11,925 nucleotides of DNA from Desulfatitalea sp. Lineage in GTDB: Bacteria; Desulfobacterota; Desulfobacteria; Desulfobacterales; Desulfosarcinaceae. The notes beneath the pieces are model-generated. The model searched no databases. It saw nothing but the letters and a program-made list of their open reading frames with translations, and was not told where the DNA came from. The position numbers and the translations under genes are program-made. This document shows positions 1 to 6,897 of the stretch, one piece after another (the first letter of the stretch is position 1; each line of letters begins with the position of its first letter). The stretch covers positions 1 to 11,925 of the forward strand of contig JABDRH010000030.1 in NCBI GenBank assembly GCA_013041835.1, written 5' to 3'.

Positions 1-2
1 TC

Positions 3-1217
3 GGACTGGTGCTGATCATGGCCGTTGCGCCGCGCATCATGCCCGATGTGTTCAATCCCACCTGCGAGCTGGAAGATCAGGACCGCCGCCGCTACCTGGC
101 CGAACTGGTCGTGCCGCGCGGTAGTAACCTTATTGATATAGACCCGTGCCGGGGTTTGGCCGACGCATATCCGGACATCGAGGTGCTGGAGCTGATCCGC
201 TATTCACACATCTATTATCCCTGCCGGGACAATGTGCGTATTGCGCCGGACGATCTGCTGCTGGTCAAAGGCTCGCCCAATGCGCTGAATCATATCCTGC
301 AAGGCAAAGATGCGGCCCTGCCCCTGTGGAACAAAGAGGCCCGCTTCAGTGGGCCCAACGAAACGGTCATGGTGGAATTGATCATTCCCCCCCAGTCGGA
401 TCTGCTCGGCCAGCACCTGCGCGAGACGCACCTGGTCCGCGACAACGGCTTGCACATCGTGGCCGTGCAGCGCAGCGGCCTGCACTATACCGAAAAGCAG
501 ATCCGCGACATCCGGCTGCGCATCGGCGACATTTTACTGGTATGGTGTCATGCCGACCAAGTGGAGCGCTACCGCGGGCGCGCCGATTGGATCATGGTCG
601 AGGATGTGCACCGCGAACTCGTGCATACCCGCAAAGCCCCCCTGGCCGGCGCCATTTTCGGCGCCATGGTCGCCGCGGCCGCCACCGGCCTGGCCAATAT
701 CATGGTCTGCGCCCTGGCCGCCTTGCTGCTCATGGTGATCACCGGCTGCCTGCCGTTAAAGGAGGCTTACCGGGCCTTGCAGAGTCACGTCCTGTTGCTT
801 ATCGTCGGCACCATCGCCCTGGGCACGGCCATGGACCGCACCGGCGCCAGCCAGTTCTACGCCCGCATTTTCCTGGATGTCCTGCAGGGGTGGCAACCCC
901 AATGGATTTTGGGCGGTTTCATCTTGCTAACCAGTTTGAGCACCCAAGTGTTGAGCAACAATGCCACTGCCGTGTTGTTACTGCCCATCGCCATCTCCAC
1001 CGCCCTGGGCCTGGGCGTGAATCCCAAACCCTTCATCATGGCGGTCTGCTTCGGTGCCAGCGCCTGCTTTGCCACCCCCATCGGCTACCAGACCAACCTG
1101 CTGGTTTACGGACCTGGCGGCTACCGCTTCAGCGACTATCTCAGGTTGGGCATTCCCCTCAACTTGCTGGTAATCATCGGCGGAACGCTGCTTGTTCCCA
1201 TATTCTGGCCGTTTTAG
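3..1217 (+). CDS. SLC13/DASS-family anion permease with TrkA-C (RCK_C) domains, 5' truncated
   Basis: This is the C-terminal part of a membrane permease; its start lies before the window and the reading frame is open from base 3. Residues are counted from the GTG at base 9. Residues ~29-97 and ~118-187 look like two consecutive RCK_C/TrkA-C regulatory modules, with the AELVVPRGS and VELIIPPQS openings and the LRIGDILLV ending. From ~211 to the end the chain is hydrophobic with about five or six membrane spans. It carries the helix-break motif SNNATA (316-321) and a second one, ATPIGYQTN (355-363), as in divalent-anion/Na+ symporters (SLC13, ArsB/NhaD superfamily). Two TrkA-C domains set inside a permease are typical of the bacterial 'SLC13 family permease' subgroup. 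The substrate (sulfate, dicarboxylate or other) cannot be told from the sequence. It ends with TAG at 1215-1217. Confidence 0.9.
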   Translation, partial: GLVLIMAVAPRIMPDVFNPTCELEDQDRRRYLAELVVPRGSNLIDIDPCRGLADAYPDIEVLELIRYSHIYYPCRDNVRIAPDDLLLVKGSPNALNHILQGKDAALPLWNKEARFSGPNETVMVELIIPPQSDLLGQHLRETHLVRDNGLHIVAVQRSGLHYTEKQIRDIRLRIGDILLVWCHADQVERYRGRADWIMVEDVHRELVHTRKAPLAGAIFGAMVAAAATGLANIMVCALAALLLMVITGCLPLKEAYRALQSHVLLLIVGTIALGTAMDRTGASQFYARIFLDVLQGWQPQWILGGFILLTSLSTQVLSNNATAVLLLPIAISTALGLGVNPKPFIMAVCFGASACFATPIGYQTNLLVYGPGGYRFSDYLRLGIPLNLLVIIGGTLLVPIFWPF

Positions 1218-1269
1218 GGTGCAGAAAATAAATCATTGCTCTGGGAAATTATTTTTTTCCCTGCACCCT
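1216..1269. terminator. Inverted repeat between convergent genes, possible bidirectional terminator
   Basis: A perfect 9-bp inverted repeat (AGGGTGCAG at 1216-1224, CTGCACCCT at 1261-1269) spans the stop codon of the permease gene. A second, inner pairing is GGGAAA 1243-1248 with TTTCCC 1256-1261, which is preceded by a T-rich run. It lies where the permease gene and the PilZ gene converge. The loop is long and there is no T tract directly after the outer stem, so this is a weak terminator call. Confidence 0.35.
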
Positions 1270-1289
1270 TAAGGGAAGGCCATGGACGG

Positions 1290-2309
1290 TTAATTTCTCA
1301 TATATTGCGAGGTGTTGGTAAGCGGGTTGTTTTGATCGTGCTGAACCTCATGAATGACGGTTCTGAGAATGGCCATGTGATTGATACCGGCAAGTGTAAA
1401 TTCGATGCCGATACCATTGTCTTGCTTGCGGATGATAACACCCGGCATACGGCAGGCTTTGTCCAGGCTCGGGCTGTACAAGGCAACGTGAACCTCTTTG
1501 CCCACGACAAAAGGCCCTTTGGTGACAAGGAAAACGCCATTGAGGCTGATGTTTTTCAGTTTTCCTTTGTACACCCCTTCGCCATAGTAAAAACTGACCG
1601 GCAAGGAGCATTCAAAGCGTTTGTATCTTCTGTGTTCTTCGTGTTCGGGTGCTTTTTCGTCCAAGCGGCGGCCGCTTTCCAGCAGCAAGCTCATCATGGA
1701 ATGATTGACCGTTCGCTCCCGTTCTGGCAAATCGTGCTCCAAGACAATGGTGGGGTTTTCCATGCTGATAATATCATAAACGGCATCGATGCCTTTTTTC
1801 TTTTCTATTTCAGCGTCGATGAGCTGACCCGATTCACAATACAGGTGTCCGGTTTTGCCTTTTGCCAAGACCTGGATCGTGCATGATTTGCCTTCCAGCG
1901 AGATCATTTGCAAAAAAGAAGCAATGCTGACGCCCTTCAACTGTCCACCGCAATTGAGTTCGAATTCGCTCAGCAGTGTCTCCATAAACAAGTTGATATC
2001 CAGCGGCGTTTCGAACTGAATTTTGTATTCAAACGCCTTGAGGATGTTGGCCAGCGGTGATTTTCGGTTGGCCATGGCGATCAGCTTGATATTTTTGTTT
2101 TGCTTGAGCTGGCGGTCGAGGACATCCATTTCTCTAGCATTGACCTGCCTGCCGATAATAATCATGTCGACTCTGATTTTCTCCGCTATTTCTATGGCCT
2201 CAACGGCCGTACCGGCGCTAAGCACCCTGAAAAAGCCAATGCGGTCGATCATCCGAATAAAGTTTTCGCGAATATGCGGTTTTTCCTCAAGATAGAGAAT
2301 CGTTTTCAT
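1290..2309 (-). CDS. Degenerate receiver - DUF4388 (PATAN) - PilZ domain protein, probable c-di-GMP effector
   Basis: 339 residues, cytoplasmic, with three domains in order. Residues ~1-118 have the fold pattern of a response-regulator receiver. The acidic pair E8/E9 is present, but the phospho-acceptor Asp position is Gly53 (IIIGRQV), and the usual Thr/Ser and Lys are Ala and Thr101 (ETP), so phosphorylation is unlikely. Residues ~121-216 match DUF4388/PATAN, with the GVSIASFLQMISLEGKS opening and the GHLYCESGQLIDAE core. Residues ~226-320 are a PilZ domain with both c-di-GMP signatures: RxxxR (R227-R231) and N253-x-S255-x-x-G258. The expected role is a cyclic-di-GMP-responsive adaptor acting on motility, surface attachment or signalling; the partner is unknown. 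The ATG at 2307-2309 has only an A-rich upstream stretch (GAAAAAAG) and no clear Shine-Dalgarno. No downstream operon partner is seen on this strand. Confidence 0.88.
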   Translation of the reverse strand: MKTILYLEEKPHIRENFIRMIDRIGFFRVLSAGTAVEAIEIAEKIRVDMIIIGRQVNAREMDVLDRQLKQNKNIKLIAMANRKSPLANILKAFEYKIQFETPLDINLFMETLLSEFELNCGGQLKGVSIASFLQMISLEGKSCTIQVLAKGKTGHLYCESGQLIDAEIEKKKGIDAVYDIISMENPTIVLEHDLPERERTVNHSMMSLLLESGRRLDEKAPEHEEHRRYKRFECSLPVSFYYGEGVYKGKLKNISLNGVFLVTKGPFVVGKEVHVALYSPSLDKACRMPGVIIRKQDNGIGIEFTLAGINHMAILRTVIHEVQHDQNNPLTNTSQYMRN

Positions 2310-2456
2310 GAGCTTTTTTCTTGTTGTTCACGTTCCGGGCAGCAGACCGGTGCCGGCACCATGGCAGGACTTTTCCACCGAGCTGCGCGTTGATTGATCC
2401 AGACCCTTCCACGAAGGAAAGGGCCCCCGATTACACCCGGTCTGTAAAACAAACGC

Positions 2457-2584
2457 TTGAACGCCAGGTGCAAAACACGATTAATGCAATATATATACCA
2501 TATGCTATACCCGTAAAAACAGGGCCTTAGAAAGGCCTCCTCATGGTCCGGCGGAAACCACCGACAAATTCCGTCGTTTTTTTT
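2457..2584 (+). ncRNA. Possible small RNA with its own promoter and terminator
   Basis: A TTGAAC box (2457-2462), a 17-nt spacer and ATTAAT (2480-2485) form a moderate sigma-70-like promoter with a start near 2492. The transcript would run about 93 nt. It contains a 7-bp hairpin (2523-2529 pairing with 2533-2539) and ends at the strong terminator 2549-2584. No plus-strand gene lies between the permease and this terminator that would otherwise explain it. The terminator is firm; the promoter and the RNA itself are inferred. Confidence 0.35.
2549..2584 (+). terminator. Intrinsic terminator, plus strand
   Basis: CGGCGGAA (2549-2556) pairs with TTCCGTCG (2569-2576) in an 8-bp stem with one G-U pair. 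The loop is 12 nt and eight consecutive T (2577-2584) follow directly. The polarity fits plus-strand transcription only, since both neighbouring genes are on the minus strand. Confidence 0.7.
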
Positions 2585-2649
2585 GCCGCCGATTGACACA
2601 CAAGTCTGAAGGGAACTGATACTACAACACGGTTATTGCTTCTGGCAAG

Positions 2650-2666
2650 GCTTTCACGATGAAAGC
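2650..2666 (-). terminator. Short hairpin just after the GDPD stop codon
   Basis: GCTTTCA (2650-2656) and TGAAAGC (2660-2666) form a perfect 7-bp stem with a CGA loop, one base past the TGA of the minus-strand GDPD gene. There is no T tract after it, so it may stabilise the 3' end or act as a weak terminator. Confidence 0.35.
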
Positions 2667-2667
2667 A

Positions 2668-3453
2668 TCACCGAGCCAAACGGTTCGACAGCCATTTCGG
2701 CCGATCGGTGAGGATGGCGTCCACTTGCATGGCCTGCGCCTTGGTCACTTGCCGAGGCCCGTTGCAGGTGTATGTAAAGCAGCGCAACCCGCGGCCGCGT
2801 GCCCAACGGGTCAATTCATGGGTCAGCTTGCCGATGCGCACGCAGACGGCATACAGATGGTCCAATGCCAACGTCGGCCATGCTGCAAATGCGTCGGCTT
2901 GTTGATCCACGATATTGAGGACATAGTTCCATTCGGGCGCCAGGCTGTGGGCCAGGCGCAACGCCTGGGCATCGAAAGAGAGCAAAAAGATCCTCTCGGG
3001 CAAAAGCCGAGGAGAAACGACCGGCAACAACCGCACAACTTGCCGCACGAGTCGATCCACATGGCCGCTACGCCTAAGATCCGGCGAAGATTTGATTTCG
3101 ATCATCAAGCGCGTTCGTGACGCCACGCGGTCAAGGACCTGCGCCAGCGTCGGCAGGGGCTCACCCGCGAAATCGGCATGAAACCAGCCCCCCCAGTCAA
3201 GCTGCTGCAAACTGGCCAGGGGCAAGTCCGCCACACGATCCCGGCGGCGGCAGATCCGCATGAGGGTCTCGTCGTGGTAGACGACCGGCACCCGGTCAGC
3301 GCTCATCTGTACATCCAATTCAATACCATCAATGGCATAGGATAAGGCCCGTTCGAACGCCGTGCGGGTATTTTCCGGCGCTTCGTCGCGGGCGCCGCGA
3401 TGGGCCACCAACCATGGGTGGGACCGGCATGACACCGTATCAGGTTGCTGCAT
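2668..3453 (-). CDS. Glycerophosphodiester phosphodiesterase, cytoplasmic type
   Basis: 261 residues. It hydrolyses glycerophosphodiesters such as glycerophosphoglycerol or glycerophosphoethanolamine to glycerol-3-phosphate plus an alcohol. The TIM-barrel GDPD signatures are clear: HRG (18-20), the APENT box (25-29), the metal ligands E45 and D47 in GIELDVQMS, and HDE (60-62). A later IEIKSS strand and a C-terminal LTDRP box also fit. The length matches UgpQ-like cytoplasmic enzymes and there is no signal peptide. I chose the ATG at 3451-3453, because AAAGAGG lies 7 nt upstream. A longer frame to 3495 would need a TTG start and adds 14 residues outside the domain. The stop TGA is followed by a small hairpin. 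It stands alone on this strand and may serve phospholipid turnover. Confidence 0.93.
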   Translation of the reverse strand: MQQPDTVSCRSHPWLVAHRGARDEAPENTRTAFERALSYAIDGIELDVQMSADRVPVVYHDETLMRICRRRDRVADLPLASLQQLDWGGWFHADFAGEPLPTLAQVLDRVASRTRLMIEIKSSPDLRRSGHVDRLVRQVVRLLPVVSPRLLPERIFLLSFDAQALRLAHSLAPEWNYVLNIVDQQADAFAAWPTLALDHLYAVCVRIGKLTHELTRWARGRGLRCFTYTCNGPRQVTKAQAMQVDAILTDRPKWLSNRLAR

Positions 3454-3566
3454 GGGATTGCCTCTTTTGGGACGAAGAAAATGTAAATATGCCAATATTA
3501 CATTAGTCTTCGGCCTTGAATGGATTGAGAAAACACAATAACTACATTTTTGTCATAACAAACATA

Positions 3567-3598
3567 GCAAAATACAATAATGTTCTACATTGTTTTGA
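3567..3598. promoter_or_regulatory. Imperfect dyad, candidate activator site upstream of the sigma-54 promoter
   Basis: The half-sites CAAAA-TA-CAAT and ATTGTTTTG form a 9-bp dyad with a 2-nt bulge about 100 bp upstream of the -24/-12 element. That is the usual distance for a bacterial enhancer-binding protein or an IHF-assisted site. No known operator is recognised. Confidence 0.3.
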
Positions 3599-3682
3599 AA
3601 GCCAAATCCGCCAAATGCCAGAAAAGGACGCCATTACACTAAAAATACAGATAAAATTACGACCCGCGGTCACCTGGGAACC

Positions 3683-3699
3683 TTGGCACACTACCTGCG
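3683..3699 (+). promoter_or_regulatory. Sigma-54 (RpoN) promoter, -24/-12 type
   Basis: TTGGCACACTACCTGCG matches the sigma-54 consensus TTGGCAC-N5-TTGC. The invariant GG (3685-3686) and GC (3697-3698) are separated by exactly 10 bases. Transcription would start near 3710 and run to the outer-membrane protein gene at 3869. Sigma-54 promoters need an ATP-dependent activator; none is encoded in this window. Confidence 0.65.
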
Positions 3700-3868
3700 T
3701 TATATCTCCATCAGTATTGACGAATCTGATTTGATGTTGCCGGCTTCCGCTGGAAAGGAGGTGAGCCAGGGCCTGAACCGGAGTGCGGACGACGCGGCAA
3801 CTTGCAGATCGGTATCAACCCGCTCCGCATAACTGACATAATGAATACCACAAGGAGAACAAAGCGCA

Positions 3869-4630
3869 ATGAAACGACTTATACCTGTAATTGTTTTGGC
3901 AATCATGCTGACCGGCAATTCCGCCATTGCAGCGGAAGCGACAGCAACACTTGATTTGAATTCCGCCTATGTGTGGCGTGGCATCACCATCAACGACACC
4001 TGGGTGGCGCAGCCCAGCGTCGATGTGGCCAGCGATAAGGGGTTTGGCTTTAATGTGTGGGGAAATTTTGATTTTGACGATGAGTATGCAGAGGGTTTTT
4101 TGGGCAAAAACGATTTTTCCGAAGTCGACCTCACAGTCTACTACAACACAACCGTCGACAAGGTCGATTTAGGGATCGGGCTGATCGAATACCTGTTTCC
4201 CAATGCCGGTACCGGCAACACCCGTGAGCTGTATGCGAGTGTCGGCATGGGCATCATCGACGGTCTATCGGCCGGCCTGACGATATATTGGGATTTTGAT
4301 GAACACCATGGCTTTTACACCGATCTGAACCTGACCTATGGCTACGATATCAATGAACAGCTCGGTCTTGAAGTGGGCGGCAACATCGCCTACGCCACCG
4401 AAGAATTTGCACGGTGGTATGGCTTAAACGAAACCCTCGAAGCCGGGTTTTACAACTACGGCCTTTCGCTCTGCCTGAATTATAGCCTGACCGAAGTGAT
4501 CAGCGTCGGCGCCAATATCAACTATGTGGGCACCATGGACGAAGATGCACTGCCGGAGGCGAAAAATAATGGCGGCACCGGCGTGGATACCGAAGTATTC
4601 GGCGGTGTAAGCGTATCTTATGCGTTTTAA
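3869..4630 (+). CDS. Outer-membrane beta-barrel protein, TorF/Gcw_chp-like family
   Basis: 253 residues. An N-terminal signal peptide is clear: basic MKR, a hydrophobic core of ~15 residues and an AIA-A cleavage region near residue 22. The mature protein is a run of short amphipathic strands rich in Tyr, Gly and Asp, ending in a C-terminal Phe (SVSYAF), the BAM-recognised terminus of outer-membrane proteins. The first strand, LDLNSAYVWRGITINDT, resembles the 'S-x-Y-x-x-RGI' opening of the uncharacterised TIGR02001/Gcw_chp (TorF-like) family. Its function is unknown; it may be a small porin or channel with 10-12 strands. The ATG has AAGGAG 11 nt upstream. It is probably transcribed alone from the sigma-54 promoter, with a long leader. 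Confidence 0.75.
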   Translation: MKRLIPVIVLAIMLTGNSAIAAEATATLDLNSAYVWRGITINDTWVAQPSVDVASDKGFGFNVWGNFDFDDEYAEGFLGKNDFSEVDLTVYYNTTVDKVDLGIGLIEYLFPNAGTGNTRELYASVGMGIIDGLSAGLTIYWDFDEHHGFYTDLNLTYGYDINEQLGLEVGGNIAYATEEFARWYGLNETLEAGFYNYGLSLCLNYSLTEVISVGANINYVGTMDEDALPEAKNNGGTGVDTEVFGGVSVSYAF

Positions 4631-4665
4631 CCGATCTGCCGGCCGGTAGAGAATCCCCCACCCAC

Positions 4666-4712
4666 AATAGCCGTACGCTGCGGGTCCAGTTTGCCTGCAG
4701 CGTATGGCTATT
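4666..4712. terminator. 16-bp stem-loop between convergent genes, bidirectional terminator
   Basis: The arms 4666-4681 and 4697-4712 pair over 16 bp with a single G-T mismatch (a G-U pair in RNA) and a 15-nt loop. The right arm reaches the last base of the TonB receptor stop codon, and the left arm is 36 nt past the stop of the outer-membrane protein gene. On the plus strand it is followed by CATTTTCC, a modest T stretch. The position and stem length support terminating both genes. Confidence 0.65.
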
Positions 4713-6739
4713 CATTTTCCGCCGCCAGCCGGGTATCGCATGGTTACCCCGGCCACTGCATTAAACGACCCAGAGGGAAAGACGGCGGGTTCGCGCGGTG
4801 TCCCGCCGATGATGCCGTAGGCGCTGTAGGTTTCATTAAAGATATTGTTCAGGTGAAGAAAACAGTCGATCCCTCGAAAGGTATAGGTGATTTTGGCGTT
4901 AACAACGGTATAGTCATTTTGCCGGCTGAAGCTGTTGGCCAGATCATCGACAAAATAGCGCTGCCCTACATGCAGACTGTTCAACCCCATGAACAGACCG
5001 ACGGGAAACGTATAGCCCACATGAACCGCGGCACGATGCCGGGGCACGTCGGGTACGGTGCTGCAGTCGTACCGACCACCGTCGATGCGCGCTTCGGTAT
5101 AGGTGTAAATGGCGCCGGCCGCCCAGTTCTGGCGGCGATACATCCAGCCGATCTCGAAGCCGGTGCGCTGCACATCGGCATCGGCATTACGAAAACCCGC
5201 CGTCGACGAGTCGAAAATGATTTCATCCTCGGTCTGCACGCTAAACAGATTGACGTCCAGGATCAGATGATCGCCCATGGGCATCTGCGCGCCCGCTTCC
5301 CAATGGTGAACCATTTGCGCGCGCAGCGCGGTGTTAAGACGAAAATCCCGGCGATTGAAGAACTCTTCCAGCAAGGGATACCGTTGGCTGCGGCCGTAGC
5401 CGGCGTACGCCTTGGCCAGACCGACGGCGTAACTGATCCCCACGTCAAAGGCGTCCCCGCTCAGTCGCCGCTCGGTTTTGGTGTAATAGGTGGTGCCGGG
5501 GGCGTCCTCGCCCGCTTCGCTCAGGTCAAAGGTGGCCCGGTCATAGCGGTAGCCGCCGGAAAGGGTCAACTGGGGTGTCACCCCCAGATCGTCGTGCACG
5601 TAATAGCTGACATTGTACTTCTCCAGGTGTCCCTGGTGCCCCGCGGCATCGGCAATCTTTTCTTTGGTATCGAAAAAATCCGCACCGAAAACAATACTGT
5701 TGGAGACGTCGCCGAACCCTTCTTGAAAGGCGAAATAGGGTGAGAGGGAAATGGTTTCGATTTCACTCTCTGCAAAAAATTCCGTATCGTCCGGACGGAT
5801 CAGGCGCACATCGATATTTCGGATACGGTATACGCCGTCAAGTCGGAAGGTGTCATTGGAAGGAAAAAAGAATTCCACCGCCGTGCCGAGGAAGTAGTCC
5901 TGAGTGTCGGTGTAATCCTGGGGCCGCAGGCTTTCGGAAGGCCGGACGCCGGTATCGAAAGCACTCACCTTGATCGCTCCGGGCAGTCGATCTTGATCGG
6001 TGTGAAAGCCTCCGTTGAAATGAAAATGGACGATATCACTGGGTGCCAGGGTTAGCCGGCCGTTGGTGTCGAAGGCCTCTGCCTGACTGTTGTCCCGATA
6101 GCCTTCGTTGTGCAGGTAATTGGCCGACAGATCATAAACGGCCTTGCCGCGGCTGCCGCCTAGATCCACAGCTCCGCCGACGTTATTGTAGCTTCCATAG
6201 TGACCGCTGATGCGCCCCTGTCCCTCGGTATCGCCCCTGCGGGTAATGATATGCACCACCGCGACAGCGGCATTGTCCCCATAAAGCGTGGCGGTTCGCG
6301 GCCCGGATATGATTTCGATACGCGACACCTGGTCAAAAGGGATCACGGACCAATCCGTGCCTTCGGATTGGGGCAGGGTGAGCCGGCGGCCATCCACCAT
6401 CACCAACAGGCTGGCCGGCGCGCTTCGGCCGAAACCGCGCAGATCGACTTGGTAAGATCGCTGATTGGCGTTGATATCGCTGACGTGCAATCCGGCCGCA
6501 GCCAACACTTCGGGTACGTTGCGGGCATTATAGCGGGCGAAATCCTTGGCATGGATCACCACCACGCGGGCGGATGCACCGGCCAAGGTGACCCGATCGC
6601 GACCGGCGGTAACAGCAAGTGGTTCCGGCCGGTCCGGGAAAGCTTCGGTATCCGCCCACGACCTGGCCGGCGCGGTAGTCACCAGCAAACAAGTCAGTAT
6701 GAGTACTGTCGCAATGCCCAACACTTTCAACTCGCGCAT
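4712..6739 (-). CDS. TonB-dependent outer-membrane receptor (BtuB-like; substrate possibly corrinoid)
   Basis: 675 residues from the ATG at 6737-6739. Residues 1-29 are a signal peptide (MRELK, long hydrophobic core, cleavage at SWA|DT). A TonB-box-like stretch (LAVTAGRDR, ~41-49) precedes the plug domain at ~52-170. The plug has the family landmarks DLRGFG, LVMVDGRR, IEIISGPR and LYGDNA, and the strand VVHIITRRG. The rest is a 22-strand beta-barrel with Tyr-rich strands, ending in the NIFNETYSAYG element. The last residues (YPAGGGK) extend past the usual terminal aromatic residue. The start was chosen because GAGGGA lies 7 nt upstream and the signal peptide begins there. An upstream GTG at 6790 would put 17 residues before the signal. 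It is divergent from cobO, which suggests vitamin B12 or cobinamide as substrate, but siderophores or other chelates cannot be excluded. Confidence 0.88.
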   Translation of the reverse strand: MRELKVLGIATVLILTCLLVTTAPARSWADTEAFPDRPEPLAVTAGRDRVTLAGASARVVVIHAKDFARYNARNVPEVLAAAGLHVSDINANQRSYQVDLRGFGRSAPASLLVMVDGRRLTLPQSEGTDWSVIPFDQVSRIEIISGPRTATLYGDNAAVAVVHIITRRGDTEGQGRISGHYGSYNNVGGAVDLGGSRGKAVYDLSANYLHNEGYRDNSQAEAFDTNGRLTLAPSDIVHFHFNGGFHTDQDRLPGAIKVSAFDTGVRPSESLRPQDYTDTQDYFLGTAVEFFFPSNDTFRLDGVYRIRNIDVRLIRPDDTEFFAESEIETISLSPYFAFQEGFGDVSNSIVFGADFFDTKEKIADAAGHQGHLEKYNVSYYVHDDLGVTPQLTLSGGYRYDRATFDLSEAGEDAPGTTYYTKTERRLSGDAFDVGISYAVGLAKAYAGYGRSQRYPLLEEFFNRRDFRLNTALRAQMVHHWEAGAQMPMGDHLILDVNLFSVQTEDEIIFDSSTAGFRNADADVQRTGFEIGWMYRRQNWAAGAIYTYTEARIDGGRYDCSTVPDVPRHRAAVHVGYTFPVGLFMGLNSLHVGQRYFVDDLANSFSRQNDYTVVNAKITYTFRGIDCFLHLNNIFNETYSAYGIIGGTPREPAVFPSGSFNAVAGVTMRYPAGGGK

Positions 6740-6897
6740 GAATCGATCCCTCGTGCCATTGCAATGTGTCCAACAGGAGGTTATCATCACTTCGTCAATA
6801 AAGCGGCACGTAACGTATTTACCCGATATTTGTCAAGATTTGAAACACCGGCAGTCATCCGGAAGCCTCGACCGGCGTACCCCCCAAGGAGGGCACC

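Larger units (their letters stand above)
2310..2667. other. Gene-free gap between the PilZ gene and the GDPD gene
   Basis: This gap of 358 bases has no convincing ORF; a TTG-started plus-strand frame of 69 codons shows no family features. It holds several hairpins, at 2404-2423, 2522-2537 and 2650-2666, and an AT-rich stretch at 2481-2507 around CATATG. It also holds a strong plus-strand intrinsic terminator at 2549-2584. The promoter and 5' leader of the minus-strand PilZ gene must lie here, but no clear -35/-10 pair stands out for it. I looked for a GEMM-type c-di-GMP riboswitch core on the minus strand and did not find one. Confidence 0.6.
3454..3868. other. AT-rich divergent promoter region and long leader of the outer-membrane protein gene
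   Basis: 415 bases without a convincing gene. The left part (3480-3660) is strikingly AT-rich compared with its GC-rich neighbours and probably carries the GDPD promoter on the minus strand and upstream control sites for the plus-strand gene. A sigma-54 promoter lies at 3683-3699. The remaining ~159 nt would be the mRNA leader. The leader contains an extended Shine-Dalgarno-like sequence at 3754-3764 and the inverted repeat GTGCGGA/TCCGCAT (3784-3790 and 3824-3830, one G-U pair). Confidence 0.6.

Noticed and set aside
2310..2600. c-di-GMP (GEMM) riboswitch ahead of the PilZ gene.
   Set aside because: Hairpins are present but the conserved GEMM core and its tetraloop-receptor pattern were not seen.
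2650..2670. A second selenocysteine at the TGA of the GDPD gene, which is also followed by a hairpin.
   Set aside because: The loop is only about 8 nt from the TGA, too close for a bacterial SECIS. The protein is already full length and read-through adds no recognisable domain.
4666..4714. Selenocysteine at the TGA of the TonB-dependent receptor followed by the 16-bp stem.
   Set aside because: The barrel is complete at this point, and the stem sits between two convergent genes, where a shared terminator is expected.
6808..6836. Promoter for the TonB receptor based on TTGACA (minus strand, 6831-6836).
   Set aside because: The -35 is perfect but no acceptable -10 exists at 16-18 nt spacing, so it was not listed.
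6740..6897. Cobalamin riboswitch in the receptor/cobO divergent region.
   Set aside because: No B12-box or cobalamin riboswitch core was recognised on either strand, and the gap is short for the full element plus promoters. A computed Rfam scan would settle it.
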